64,000 bases of DNA from M3007 sp965249785 (GTDB lineage: Bacteria; Bacteroidota; Bacteroidia; Chitinophagales; Saprospiraceae): positions 77,440 through 141,439 of the forward strand of contig CBDFMU010000042.1 of the NCBI GenBank assembly GCA_965249785.1. The letters run 5' to 3'. The first letter of the stretch is position 1. Every line of letters starts with the position of its first letter. Of this stretch, positions 28,541 through 37,777 are shown one piece after another. Below the pieces are notes generated by a model. That model saw only the letters and a list, made by a program, of their open reading frames with translations, was not told the origin of the DNA and made no database searches. The translations under genes were made by a program, and so were the position numbers.

Positions 28541-28607
28541 GTGCTCCGCGACAAAATCCATTACACATAAACACTTGATATTTTTTAACAACCATTACCA
28601 GCGATTT

Positions 28608-30659
28608 ATGAGACTTGTTTTTACGCTATTAATTTCTATTTGCATTAATAGTCTGACGGCCCAAACCGACACGGTGTCCAATCAGAATATTCAACCCGTT
28701 ACTATAACGGCTACGCGTTTAAGCAGTGATTTGTATCGGACACCACTGGCAATTACAGTTTTAAATAAAAATCAACTACAAGCAGTCCAGCAACAATTGT
28801 CGGTCTATGATGTGCTAACCACCGTGCCCGGCGTTTTTGTACAGAATCCCGACAATTTTTCGCAGGATTTACGTATCTCTATTCGCGGTTTCGGGGCCAG
28901 AGCCGCTTTTGGTATTCGTGGTATTCGCATTATTACCGATGGTATTTCTGAATCCACACCAGACGGCCAGGCAGATGTAGATAATCTGGATGCCGGGGCG
29001 TTGCAAAGTATGGAAATACTACGAGGAGCCTCTTCTGCACTATATGGCAATGCTTCGGGCGGCATTATTTATTTAAAAACCGAAGAACCGACCTCACCAC
29101 CTTTTGCCGAAATACAAGTAGTGCAGGGCAGTTATGGTTTTCAACGCTATCAAGCAAAAATGGGGATTAAATGGAATAAAGTAGGCACATTTCTAAGTGT
29201 TGGCTATAATAAAACGGATGGTTATCGCGACCATGCGAATATGCGCCAATTAATTGTAAATAATAAATGGGTAATTGATTTATCGTCTAAAACAACGCTT
29301 CGCTTACTACTTAACTACGGCAATAGTCCGCAAGCAGATGACGCAGGTGGATTGACCGCCGAACAAGTTGCTGCTGATCGCCGCCAGGCACGTCCTCAAA
29401 ATGTGCAGTTTGATGCCGGAGAAAGCGTCGAACAAGGACGGGCGGGCGTGATCATAGAACATCGCATCAATAATCAGCAGCGATTAACCCTGCGCGGCTT
29501 TGTTACCGGGCGTGGCTTCGACAATCGGCTGGCTTTTCAAAGCGGTGGTATAGTAGAAATTAATCGCTTGTTTGGTGGCGGCGGTATTCAATATGAATTG
29601 AATAGCCAACTTTTTCATTTACCCTATCGAATGCAAGCGGGCATAGACCAGGATCAACAGCGCGACCACCGACGCCGTTTTGATAATAATCAGGGAGAAA
29701 AAGGGCAGGCTACTTTTGATCAGAATGAGAAATATGGTAGCATAGGAGCCTATTGGATCCATAATTTGCAATTGGCCGACCGCTGGTCTTTGACCGCCAG
29801 CACTCGACTTGACCGGGTAAAATTGTCCGCAAAGGATTTATTTTTAAGCAACGGCGACCAATCGGATGCTATTCCATTGACACGATTTAGTCCTTTGGCT
29901 GGCCTGACTTTCAAATTAAATACTACTGCCGCGACTTATGTCAATATTACTTCCAATTATGAAACCCCCACTTTAAATGAATTGTCTGCTAATCCCACTA
30001 ATACGGGTGGTTTTAATCCAGATTTGAAAGCACAAAAAGCATGGAGCGGAGAATGCGGCATAAAAGCACAGGTTTTTGACAAAATCCATCTGGAAACGGC
30101 TCTGTTTTATATTGGTTTGCGTGATGAATTTGTGCCTTACCAATTGACAGATTTCCCCGGACGTACTTTTTATAGAAATGCTGGAAAATCAACGCGCAAA
30201 GGAGTAGAAGCCAGCATTCAGTATGCCATAATGCCCACTATGTCTTTTTCTATTAATTATACGTATTCCGATTTTAAATACACAGCATATATCTCTGGTG
30301 AACAGGATTTTAAAAATAACCGCACGCCCGGCATTCCACAGCATAATGCTTTTGGGGAATGGCGTTGGACGGCCAAAAAAGGACTCACTACGGTGGTTCA
30401 AGTGCGTCGGGTAGGTAGTTTCTATGCGAATGACGCTAATACGGCTAAAAATGATGCTTATACAATGGCGACCTTGCGCGCTGGCTATCGCTTACAATTC
30501 AAACAATTATCTATTGAACCTTTTGCGGGTGCCACTAATATTCTGAATGCCCGATATAATGCGAATGTACTTATTAATGCAGCTGGAAATCGATTTTATG
30601 AGCCTGCGGCGGGGGCGTATTATTACGGGGGCGTGAAGGTTAATTTTAGTAAGAGCTGA
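28608..30659 (+). CDS. TonB-dependent receptor
   Basis: 683 residues from the ATG at 28608 with signal peptide (MRLVFTLLISICINSLTAQ). A longer frame starting at 28482 would read through the upstream repeat and is rejected. The TonB box region is NIQPVTITATRL, then the plug domain (VLNKNQLQAVQQQLSVYDVL, IRGFGARAAFGIRGI, ASSALYGNASGGIIYL) and a 22-strand-type barrel ending FYEPAAGAYYYGGVKVNFSK. There is no N-terminal carboxypeptidase-like domain and no SusD partner, so it is more like a cofactor or siderophore receptor than a polysaccharide importer. Surrounded by three PQQ-type dehydrogenases. Confidence 0.92.
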   Translation: MRLVFTLLISICINSLTAQTDTVSNQNIQPVTITATRLSSDLYRTPLAITVLNKNQLQAVQQQLSVYDVLTTVPGVFVQNPDNFSQDLRISIRGFGARAAFGIRGIRIITDGISESTPDGQADVDNLDAGALQSMEILRGASSALYGNASGGIIYLKTEEPTSPPFAEIQVVQGSYGFQRYQAKMGIKWNKVGTFLSVGYNKTDGYRDHANMRQLIVNNKWVIDLSSKTTLRLLLNYGNSPQADDAGGLTAEQVAADRRQARPQNVQFDAGESVEQGRAGVIIEHRINNQQRLTLRGFVTGRGFDNRLAFQSGGIVEINRLFGGGGIQYELNSQLFHLPYRMQAGIDQDQQRDHRRRFDNNQGEKGQATFDQNEKYGSIGAYWIHNLQLADRWSLTASTRLDRVKLSAKDLFLSNGDQSDAIPLTRFSPLAGLTFKLNTTAATYVNITSNYETPTLNELSANPTNTGGFNPDLKAQKAWSGECGIKAQVFDKIHLETALFYIGLRDEFVPYQLTDFPGRTFYRNAGKSTRKGVEASIQYAIMPTMSFSINYTYSDFKYTAYISGEQDFKNNRTPGIPQHNAFGEWRWTAKKGLTTVVQVRRVGSFYANDANTAKNDAYTMATLRAGYRLQFKQLSIEPFAGATNILNARYNANVLINAAGNRFYEPAAGAYYYGGVKVNFSKS

Positions 30660-30716
30660 GGAGTTGAGAATGTGTAGGAACGATGCCATAATAAGGATAT
30701 ATAAGGAGTAAAAACG

Positions 30717-30830
30717 CGACCTGGACGGTTCTCGTCAAGATGACAAAAGCGGCGTACACCATGTAGTAGCACCCATCACAGAACACGCTACTTTTGTCAT
30801 TCTGTCGGAAACCGTCCACACCGCGGAATA
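30717..30830. repeat. Repeat block right of the TonB-dependent receptor
   Basis: Left arm ggacggttctcgtcaagatg (from 30723) and right arm ending ctgtcggaaaccgtcc (to 30817) are inverted, with gcggcgtacacc and acacgctac between. It matches the block at 28371-28540, so the receptor gene is bracketed by the same element. Confidence 0.65.
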
Positions 30831-30954
30831 ATTATAGTATATTACGGTACGGTGCGCCTTTATGCAATATCTGGTTGCTTTAGACTACCGACATTTTGGT
30901 GCGCTGCACCTTTATTGCGTAACACCAATTATTAACTGATATTATGCATGAAAT

Positions 30955-30988
30955 ACGTTTGCGAAACTTTTAAGAGTTTCGTAAACGT
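30955..30988. repeat. Hairpin in the 30660-31165 gap
   Basis: Arms acgtttgcgaaact and agtttcgtaaacgt, 14 bp with one mismatch, loop tttaag. No T tract follows. Left of it, gcgtaacaccaattatt and attaactgatattatgcat (about 30917-30949) vaguely resemble the ends of the 61041-61279 element placed back to back. No gene is visible in the gap. Confidence 0.5.
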
Positions 30989-31040
30989 CGCTCTGTAATT
31001 AAATCTTTTCATCCACACTTACCAAGCAGACATTACCCTA

Positions 31041-31098
31041 AAAAAGTCGGGGTTTAGATAATTTAGATGAATTATCTAAACGATCTAAACCCCTTTTT
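31041..31098. terminator. Bidirectional terminator between convergent genes
   Basis: Arms ggggtttagat (31049-31059) and atctaaacccc (31083-31093), flanked by AAAAA on the left and TTTTT on the right. An inner stem (aatttagat/attatctaaa) extends the structure. It fits the end of the sugar dehydrogenase gene at 31166 and could also stop the rightward receptor transcript. Confidence 0.8.
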
Positions 31099-31165
31099 AA
31101 TAATTATAATGCTAATAAAAGCACGCAAAGTCTCAGCTACACTCGATATGACAAACTTCTACTAT

Positions 31166-32857
31166 TTATTGAATAACCAAACGTCGAATCTCCGTCTTTC
31201 CATCTATTTCGAGGCGACAGGAATACACACCAGCAGGCAAATTAGTCAGCTGAAAATTCTGATGGAATGGAAGCACTGGTGCGATTTCCTGATGATCGAG
31301 CACTAAAGTGCCATTCGCATTGAAAACTTTGAAATTTACTGCTTGCGGTTCCTCTTGACCATTGATCGAGAGTGTTACTTCTCCACTAGCAGGATTAGGC
31401 GATAATTGCCAGTTAGCCGTTTCCTTGACGGTTATAGTAACAACCGGCGAATACTGGAAGCGTCCATCGTGATCAAAGATACGGAGCCGATACACATTAT
31501 CGCCTGCCTGCGCCTGTGGGTCGTTAAAAGAATAGCGTTGTTGCTGCAAACTTTCTCCTATGGCACTTACGCGGCCAATGGCTTGAAAATCACCATGTTC
31601 TGCCTTTTTTTCGATTTGAAAATAGGTCCCATTTTTCTCGGTAGCCGTTGCCCAGGTCAGTTGGTTTATTCCATCTTTATACCTGCCATTAAAACTCAGC
31701 AATTCTATGGGTAGCGCAGCACTGGTAACTTTATAAATTAATCCAGCCTGACTCCCTATATATAATTCTCCATTGTCATCTTCCCCGAAAGTAACCGGAT
31801 TCGTGATGGGTATGTCGGTTTGCAAATTATAAGTTCCATTAGAATGAATCAACCAGAAATTATTAGAAACATAGTCTGCTGCTACATACCAACCTTGTAA
31901 AGCAGGAGCAGCCGTGCCGCGATACACAAATCCGCCGGTAATAGAATGGCCTCCCGTAGCATCGTTGTGATCATACTCAAAAATCGGGCTAATGTAGCTG
32001 ACCGTACAACCGGCTGGCGTATAAGGATGCGTGCCCTCGGAGCAATGCCAGCCATAATTTTGTCCACCAGCACTACCTGCCGCTTGAAAATCTACTTCTT
32101 CCCAGGCATCTTGACCTACATCAGCAATCCATAGATCACCGGTCGAGCGGTCGAAACTAAAACGCCAGGGATTACGCACGCCCAGGGCCCAGATTTCCTG
32201 CCGTGCACTAGTACTTCCGGCAAAAGGATTGCTGGCCGGTATAGCGTAGTTGAGGCCAGCAGAAGTGCCGTTTACATCAATACGCAGTATTTTACCCAGT
32301 AATTCCTGGGGATTTTGTGCCCGATTGCCGGGGTCGCCTCCACTACCTCCATCGCCCATGCCAATATAAAGATAGCCATCCGGCCCAAAATTCAGATCGC
32401 CACCATTATGATTGGTGAAAGGCTGAGGAATACTTAAAAGCACTACTTCCGTACTGATATCAACAGCGGCATTAGAAGCAGGCGACGTAGCAGTAAAACG
32501 ACTGATCGTAGTATTACCAGAACCTGCATGTATGTAGTTTACATAAAAATAACCATTAGTGGCAAAATTGGGGTGGAAAACCAAACCCAATAATCCTTGT
32601 TCGCCATTATTAAGCACTGAGGAGGAGATATTCAGGAAATTGCCTGGCAATAAGGTGTTGGTAGCGAGATCAAAAATGCGAATAGTGCCTCCTTTATTAA
32701 CTAGAAACAGCCGATTGGAACCATCTTTTGCCCCAGTAATATCCACCGTAGAAGCAGCGGAGGTAACCTGGGTTAATACAATGTGGGGTTGAGAAAAAGA
32801 AGTTTGGCTGCATAAAATTGCCAAAACGAAGCAAAGCAAAAGTCGAGAACATTGCAT
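31166..32857 (-). CDS. PQQ-dependent sugar dehydrogenase with T9SS type A sorting domain
   Basis: 563 residues. Signal peptide (MQCSRLLLCFVLAILCSQTS). Residues about 40-390 are a GSDH/soluble glucose dehydrogenase-type six-bladed propeller: GEQGLLGLVFHPNFATNGYF, FTNHNGGDLNFGPDGYLYIG with the catalytic His region, GDGGSGGDPGNRAQNPQELL, and DLWIADVGQDAWEEVDF. The last 80 residues are a T9SS type A sorting domain (LSPNPASGEVTLSI to RRLVIQ). It is therefore probably a surface-exposed aldose dehydrogenase. Upstream of it on the same strand is a second, lipoprotein member of the family. Confidence 0.92.
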   Translation of the reverse strand: MQCSRLLLCFVLAILCSQTSFSQPHIVLTQVTSAASTVDITGAKDGSNRLFLVNKGGTIRIFDLATNTLLPGNFLNISSSVLNNGEQGLLGLVFHPNFATNGYFYVNYIHAGSGNTTISRFTATSPASNAAVDISTEVVLLSIPQPFTNHNGGDLNFGPDGYLYIGMGDGGSGGDPGNRAQNPQELLGKILRIDVNGTSAGLNYAIPASNPFAGSTSARQEIWALGVRNPWRFSFDRSTGDLWIADVGQDAWEEVDFQAAGSAGGQNYGWHCSEGTHPYTPAGCTVSYISPIFEYDHNDATGGHSITGGFVYRGTAAPALQGWYVAADYVSNNFWLIHSNGTYNLQTDIPITNPVTFGEDDNGELYIGSQAGLIYKVTSAALPIELLSFNGRYKDGINQLTWATATEKNGTYFQIEKKAEHGDFQAIGRVSAIGESLQQQRYSFNDPQAQAGDNVYRLRIFDHDGRFQYSPVVTITVKETANWQLSPNPASGEVTLSINGQEEPQAVNFKVFNANGTLVLDHQEIAPVLPFHQNFQLTNLPAGVYSCRLEIDGKTEIRRLVIQ

Positions 32858-32888
32858 GAGTGACGAGTTTTTAGATTAGTGAAATTTA

Positions 32889-34085
32889 CTATTTGCCAGT
32901 GTAGGAAATTCTATAAATAGCGTCCGCCTGATCGTCAGAAACCAATAGGGAACCATCAGGTAATTGTTCTATATCCACGGGACGGCCCCAGACATCACTA
33001 CCTTCGAGCCAACCTTCGGCGAATTGAGTATAACCCAGGCTCTTGCCTTGTGCATCCAGTTTTACCAGACTAATACGATAACCGATTTTAGTGCTGCGAT
33101 TCCAGGAGCCGTGTTCAGCAATAAAAATCTGGTTTTTATACTCGGCGGGGAACATTTTGCCAGTGTAGAATTCCATCCCCAGTGGGGCCACGTGCGGGCC
33201 AAGGTTTTGTGCCGGAGCAATGAAATCTGCGCAAGAATGATTTTTACCAAATTCCGGATCCGGTATCGTGCCGCCATGACAATAAGGATAGCCATAATGC
33301 TGCCCAATCTTCGTCATGCGATTGAGTTCACAGGGCGGCACATCGTCGCCCAGCATATCGCGGCCGTTGTCGGTAAACCACATTTCGCCGTTGACCGGAT
33401 TCCAGTCGAAACCCACCGAATTGCGAATACCACTGGCAATAATTTCAGGCTTAGCACCGGGCTTATCCACATCTAGTCTGGTCATGGACGCATAAATCGG
33501 CTCTTTCGATTCGCAGATATTGCAGGGCGCGCCCACCGGAATATACAGTTTGCCATCTGGCCCAAAAGCAATGTATTTCCAGCCGTGGTGCGTATCGGTT
33601 GGATATTTGTCGTACACGGTGACCGGCTGCGGACAACCCGCTTCGCCCCGTGCCAGCGCGTCAATGCACTTTTCGATGTCATCGTAGCGCAAAATGCGGT
33701 TCACCTCGGCCACATACAGCGCGCCATTACGTACTGCCACGCCGTTAGGCATATTAAGTTTTTTGGCAATAGTAAAAATCTGGTCGGCGCGTTGGTCGCC
33801 ATTGGTGTCGCGCAGAGCATACACGCTGCCCTCTTCCCGGGTACCCACAAAGAGCGTTCCCTTCGGGCTCAGGCAGAGTGAGCGGGCATTCACGACCCCT
33901 TCCGCATACGTGCTGATCTGAAAACCGGGCGGCAGTTTGATTTTATCCAAAGGCAATTTGCCACTGTATTTGGGTGCCTCCGGTGGCGTAGCAGGAGCGG
34001 CGACGGTTTTATCTTTTTGTGAATTACTGGTATGGCACCCTACTAACAAAAGCAGTAGGCAGCAGAGGGCGGAAAAATGACGCAT
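32889..34085 (-). CDS. Sorbosone/aldose dehydrogenase-type PQQ propeller lipoprotein
   Basis: 398 residues from the ATG at 34085 with lipobox LLLVGCHTS. The propeller has PPGFQISTYAEGVVNARSLC, LFVGTREEGSVYALRDTNGD, TDTHHGWKYIAFGPDGKLYI with the conserved HH pair, DFAPAQ-like segments, and a final DGSLLVSDDQADAIYRISYT. It is the sorbosone dehydrogenase branch of the L-sorbosone/GSDH family, with PQQ as probable cofactor. It lies 31 bp upstream of the T9SS sugar dehydrogenase on the same strand, so the two are likely one operon. Confidence 0.88.
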   Translation of the reverse strand: MRHFSALCCLLLLLVGCHTSNSQKDKTVAAPATPPEAPKYSGKLPLDKIKLPPGFQISTYAEGVVNARSLCLSPKGTLFVGTREEGSVYALRDTNGDQRADQIFTIAKKLNMPNGVAVRNGALYVAEVNRILRYDDIEKCIDALARGEAGCPQPVTVYDKYPTDTHHGWKYIAFGPDGKLYIPVGAPCNICESKEPIYASMTRLDVDKPGAKPEIIASGIRNSVGFDWNPVNGEMWFTDNGRDMLGDDVPPCELNRMTKIGQHYGYPYCHGGTIPDPEFGKNHSCADFIAPAQNLGPHVAPLGMEFYTGKMFPAEYKNQIFIAEHGSWNRSTKIGYRISLVKLDAQGKSLGYTQFAEGWLEGSDVWGRPVDIEQLPDGSLLVSDDQADAIYRISYTGK

Positions 34086-34349
34086 TGGCTGGACGATATA
34101 GATGAAGAATGACAAAAATAAAAAGGACGAGGGGTTGGCCAGACCAGTACTTACGGATCATACTTCTCCCGCTGGGAAAATGGCTAAAAAAGTGTACCAC
34201 CGGAATGGAGTTACACTAGACTTGTATTTTTATAAAAATATTTTCGTATTAAATACTTAATAATAGCTATAGTAATAGTGGGACAGTTGAGGAAGTTTAA
34301 TTGGTCAACCCATTATAAATTTGTTCTGCTCTAACCCTTTGTATTGACT

Positions 34350-35168
34350 TTAAAGCCCTGCCGCCCAATCTGCCATTATTTTGCGGCCTTTTTCATCCGG
34401 TATATTGCCCTGTGCACCCTTCATATTATCCACAATGTGCTTTATATCAGCAGTCGCAGGAATAACACAAGTCACAGCGGGATGACTAATAATGTACTTT
34501 AAAAATAATTGCGGCCAACTGTCTATATCATACTCTTCCGCCCAACGCGGCAAGGACGTACCGACTACTTTGGAGAAAATACTGCCTTCGCCAAATGGCC
34601 GATTAATGAGCGTTGCCACACCATGCGCCGATGCCGCATCCAGCAAGCGCTTTTCAGCATGGCGATTGAAAAGGGAATAATTAAACTGTACAAAATCAAA
34701 AGCACCCGTAGCTAGTACGCGTTCCAGTTCCGGGTGAGCGGAATCGGTATAGTGCGTGATGCCAATGTAGCGGATTTTACCAGTCTTTTTCCATTCTTGC
34801 AGCGTTTCCAGGTGCGTTTGCCAATCTACGAGATTGTGAATTTGCATTAAATCCATAGTGGTACGCTGCATTTTCTGGAAGGAACTTTCCATTTGGCGAA
34901 TACCTGCTTGCCGACCAGTTGTCCAGACTTTAGTAGCGTAGAAAAAGTCTGCTTGTACTGGCAGGCTCGCCGTCAGTTTACCGACCGTTTCCTCTGCCCT
35001 GCCATACATTGGCGAACTATCAATAAGCCGACCACCTTGTTGATGAAAAACTTCTAGTACAGATGTTAAGGGCCGTTTATGCGTATCTGTAACATCAAAC
35101 GTCTGCCAGGTGCCAAGGCCGAGGACAGGGAGCGATTCGCCAGTGGAAGGAATATTCCTGATAATCAT
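34350..35168 (-). CDS. Aldo/keto reductase
   Basis: 272 residues of a TIM-barrel aldo/keto reductase. Visible are LGLGTWQTFDV, the catalytic DSSPMYGRAEETVGKL with Asp and Tyr, the Lys in FYATKVWTTG, and the His in LMQIHNLVDW. The NADPH site is at the end (VTCVIPATADIKHIVDNMKG). It reduces carbonyl compounds with NADPH; the natural substrate is not evident. Neighbours are sugar dehydrogenases, which is suggestive only. Confidence 0.9.
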   Translation of the reverse strand: MIIRNIPSTGESLPVLGLGTWQTFDVTDTHKRPLTSVLEVFHQQGGRLIDSSPMYGRAEETVGKLTASLPVQADFFYATKVWTTGRQAGIRQMESSFQKMQRTTMDLMQIHNLVDWQTHLETLQEWKKTGKIRYIGITHYTDSAHPELERVLATGAFDFVQFNYSLFNRHAEKRLLDAASAHGVATLINRPFGEGSIFSKVVGTSLPRWAEEYDIDSWPQLFLKYIISHPAVTCVIPATADIKHIVDNMKGAQGNIPDEKGRKIMADWAAGL

Positions 35169-35360
35169 AATGTGCTTATCAATTACTCAACGATTCTCGG
35201 TTTGCAAAAGAAGTTAATAGGATCATCCTAAATTGAATTACTTTATAATGCAAATCATGGGTTTGGCTGAGTAAATATGTGAATGTTAAGTACTTAGACC
35301 TGGCAGGTTTCAACAACCTGTGGGATGTACACATCTTTTTCATCAGGGTAACTTGGCACA

Positions 35361-35516
35361 AAACCGCGTAGCGGTGACATTACAGAAGTAAAAAAAGGCA
35401 TCGTAAAGATGTAGAACCGCGTAGCGGTGGCATTATAATGTCACCGCTACGCGGTTCCAACATTTCCAAACGAGGGGTGGCTTCATTTTTACCAGAATGT
35501 CACCGCTACGCGGTTT
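35361..35516. repeat. REP-like palindrome, family A, copy 2 (compound)
   Basis: A full palindrome at 35414-35457 (gaaccgcgtagcggtg and caccgctacgcggttc arms) is flanked by half-sites at 35361-35380 (aaaccgcgtagcggtgacat) and 35497-35516 (atgtcaccgctacgcggttt), so the outer halves are also inverted to each other. It fills most of the 361-bp gap 35169-35529, where no gene is seen. Confidence 0.85.
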
Positions 35517-35529
35517 GCGCCTTACATTT

Positions 35530-36072
35530 TTATCTATTTGCTGCTGCTTTCACCGCCCGCAAAGCCTGTTTGCGGTGCCGGAAAAAGTGCATCTGAAAGA
35601 AGTTAATCGTCTGTAACCAACCGAGCCGACCAGCAAAAGGTTGTTTGTAGACCTGCTTGTCTAATAAGTTATCAGGCATATCCTTCAAGAATTGTGTCCA
35701 GGTCTGGCGCACTTTTTCCCAGCGGGTGCGGGTATCGGCGAGGCTCGCAAAAGCAGGCAAATAGGTATCGCCGACCACTGTGGGCGCTTTGAATTTTAGG
35801 GGCGATCCAAGATAAGCGGACAACAAAAAACTACGCCAGTAGGTGCCAAGTCCCACTTTATTCACCACTGGGTTGAAACTGAGTTTCTTACGAACGTAGG
35901 CCAGCGACAAATCTTCGCTTAGGATCAGATGATGCAGCGTTTGGATAGCCGACCAGCCACCATTCGCTGGTTTACGATTTAGTTGTTCGTCCGAATAGGG
36001 AGCCAGTACCTCGAAAAGTTGGCGGACCTGGGCATCGTACTGTTCATTTTTGCGGAGAATGGCTGCTCTCAT
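35530..36072 (-). CDS. DinB family protein
   Basis: 180 residues, four-helix bundle of the DinB/YfiT type: FEVLAPYSDEQLNRKPANGG, then the metal-binding helix WSAIQTLHHLILSEDLSLAY, and a C-terminal TINFFQMHFFRHRKQALRAV with the second His cluster. DinB proteins bind a divalent metal and some are thiol-dependent S-transferases; this one's role is not known. Single gene. Confidence 0.87.
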   Translation of the reverse strand: MRAAILRKNEQYDAQVRQLFEVLAPYSDEQLNRKPANGGWSAIQTLHHLILSEDLSLAYVRKKLSFNPVVNKVGLGTYWRSFLLSAYLGSPLKFKAPTVVGDTYLPAFASLADTRTRWEKVRQTWTQFLKDMPDNLLDKQVYKQPFAGRLGWLQTINFFQMHFFRHRKQALRAVKAAANR

Positions 36073-36377
36073 AAGTCATTGATGGTGTGGAGGATAGCAA
36101 GGTGGCTGAGAAAAATTGAGCAGGAGTCAGGGGAAAAAAGACCTTTACCTGGCTGAATAATTTGTGCTGGAAAATTTGTTTCCTAAAATGGCTGAAATTC
36201 AATGAATTAAAGTGCAATCATGCTCCCTTCCCCGATCGGGTTGCGTTTAAAGACAAGGTTAGTCCCAAAGTTTTCCCATTTTTGCAGATTCACCACCCGT
36301 TATATAAAAGTAGTTTTATCCGCCTTTTCAACCCCCTTCTCAACATTCTCAACCACCTTTAGATCACTCGAACCGAA
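36073..36377. other. Intergenic gap without a recognised feature
   Basis: 305 bp between divergent genes. No gene, tRNA or strong promoter was found. The right end (36325-36360) carries aacccccttctcaacattct, a CTCAAC-type low-complexity stretch also found at 37672-37777. Confidence 0.4.
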
Positions 36378-37631
36378 ATGCCGTCCCCCCGGATTTTCTA
36401 TTTGCTCTGTTTGCTGTTGCCGGCTTTTCATACCTCGGCTCAAACCACTAAAAAAGGAGCAGTAGTTGTTCCCCTTACTTACGTGAACGTACCTGCCCAA
36501 AAGGGTGATAACGTACCCAAGCTGCTGCAACGATACGGCCTCTACGACTTTGAATGTAATATTAGTCAGTTTTTTAAAATCAATGGCCTGCGGGAAGACT
36601 ATCGCCTGCGCCCCGGTGTGGCCTATAAGTTGCCGGTATTACTGATAAAATACAACGGCAAGAGTATTCGCTCCTCGGTAGATATCAAAGATTGGCAAAC
36701 CGCCAAACGCATTGAGGCGTACAACGCTTTCGCAGTGAGCCAGGGTCTGCGCGCCGCCGATTTTCGGGCCACCAAACAACTCTGGGTACCCTGGCACGAA
36801 CTGAATTGCCCCAACGCAGGCGAGTCTACCGTGGCGGTTGTAGCCAATGCCGAACGCAGCCTGGAAGAAAATATGGAGGAGAATATGGCGGGCAAGGGTA
36901 CCCGCGTTTTCCCAATTTTTGGCAAAGCCTACGAAAAAACGCCCCTGCTGGATCGCAAGTTGAAAGGCAAGGTCTACTATATCGTAAGCGGACACGGCGG
37001 CCCGGATAGTGGTGCACAGGGCAAGCGCGGTGGCCAAACCCTTTGCGAAGACGAGTATGCTTACGATGTAGCTCTGCGCTTGCTGCGGCTGCTCATCAGT
37101 CACGGTGCCACGGCCTATATGATCGTCCGCGATGCCAACGACGGCATTCGCGATGAGGAATGCCTCCGCTGTGACAAAGACGAAACGGTATGGGGCGACC
37201 GCAAAATACCACGCCCGCAAAAGGAACGCCTGCAACAACGTACTGACCTGATCAATAACCTCACCGAACGCCTCGTCAAGGCCGGGATCACCAACCAGAC
37301 CTTGATTGAAATCCATGTGGACTCGCGGAGCCATGATACCAAGACGGATGCTTTTTTCTACTACCGTCCGGATAGTGAGGCGAGCCGATTATTGGCATTA
37401 AAATTCCATAAAATGTTTACGCAGAAGTATTTACGCACTCGTGGGCAGGGTGGGTACACGGGAACCGTCACGTCACGCAGCTTATTTATGCTCAACCAAA
37501 CGGTGACTCCCAGAGCAGTATATATTGAGCTGGCCAACATCCGCAACGATTGGGATCAACAGCGGCTGGTGCTGAAAAATAATCGCCAGGCTGTGGCCAA
37601 CTGGCTGAGTCAGGTGCTGTTGAGTGAGTAA
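36378..37631 (+). CDS. N-acetylmuramoyl-L-alanine amidase (Amidase_3-type)
   Basis: 417 residues with a signal peptide (FYLLCLLLPAFHTSAQ). Residues about 30-105 look LysM-like (GDNVPKLLQRYGLYDFECNI, YRLRPGVAYKLPVL). The catalytic domain starts near residue 200 with VYYIVSGHGGPDSGAQG (first zinc His and Asp), a Glu in CEDEYAYDVALRLL, and the second His in LIEIHVDSRSHDTKTDAF. It should cleave the amide between MurNAc and the stem peptide in the periplasm. Another amidase lies at 42095-43399. The two are not close paralogues. Confidence 0.88.
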   Translation: MPSPRIFYLLCLLLPAFHTSAQTTKKGAVVVPLTYVNVPAQKGDNVPKLLQRYGLYDFECNISQFFKINGLREDYRLRPGVAYKLPVLLIKYNGKSIRSSVDIKDWQTAKRIEAYNAFAVSQGLRAADFRATKQLWVPWHELNCPNAGESTVAVVANAERSLEENMEENMAGKGTRVFPIFGKAYEKTPLLDRKLKGKVYYIVSGHGGPDSGAQGKRGGQTLCEDEYAYDVALRLLRLLISHGATAYMIVRDANDGIRDEECLRCDKDETVWGDRKIPRPQKERLQQRTDLINNLTERLVKAGITNQTLIEIHVDSRSHDTKTDAFFYYRPDSEASRLLALKFHKMFTQKYLRTRGQGGYTGTVTSRSLFMLNQTVTPRAVYIELANIRNDWDQQRLVLKNNRQAVANWLSQVLLSE

Positions 37632-37671
37632 CATAGGCCACCGGAATTTCTCTACATTTGTCCAAATTATG

Positions 37672-37777
37672 TTGAGATTGTTGAGAAGAAAGGTTGAGAA
37701 TGTTGAGAAAACCCTAAACACTTATCACCACCACCTCAACACCCTCAACTATCTCAACACCCTCAACATCCTCAACA
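37672..37777. repeat. CTCAAC low-complexity leader
   Basis: A run of ttgagaa/gttgaga words changes to repeated ctcaacaccctcaac words just before the ATG at 37778. The two halves are complementary in composition and could fold. A TACATTTG box (37654-37661) upstream may be a -7 element; no TTG is at the right distance. Confidence 0.45.

Noticed and set aside
28482..28607. Longer N terminus for the TonB receptor
   Set aside because: These codons lie in the repeat block, and the signal peptide begins at 28608.
31067..31306. 79-residue plus-strand ORF
   Set aside because: Overlaps the terminator and the 3' end of the sugar dehydrogenase on the other strand.
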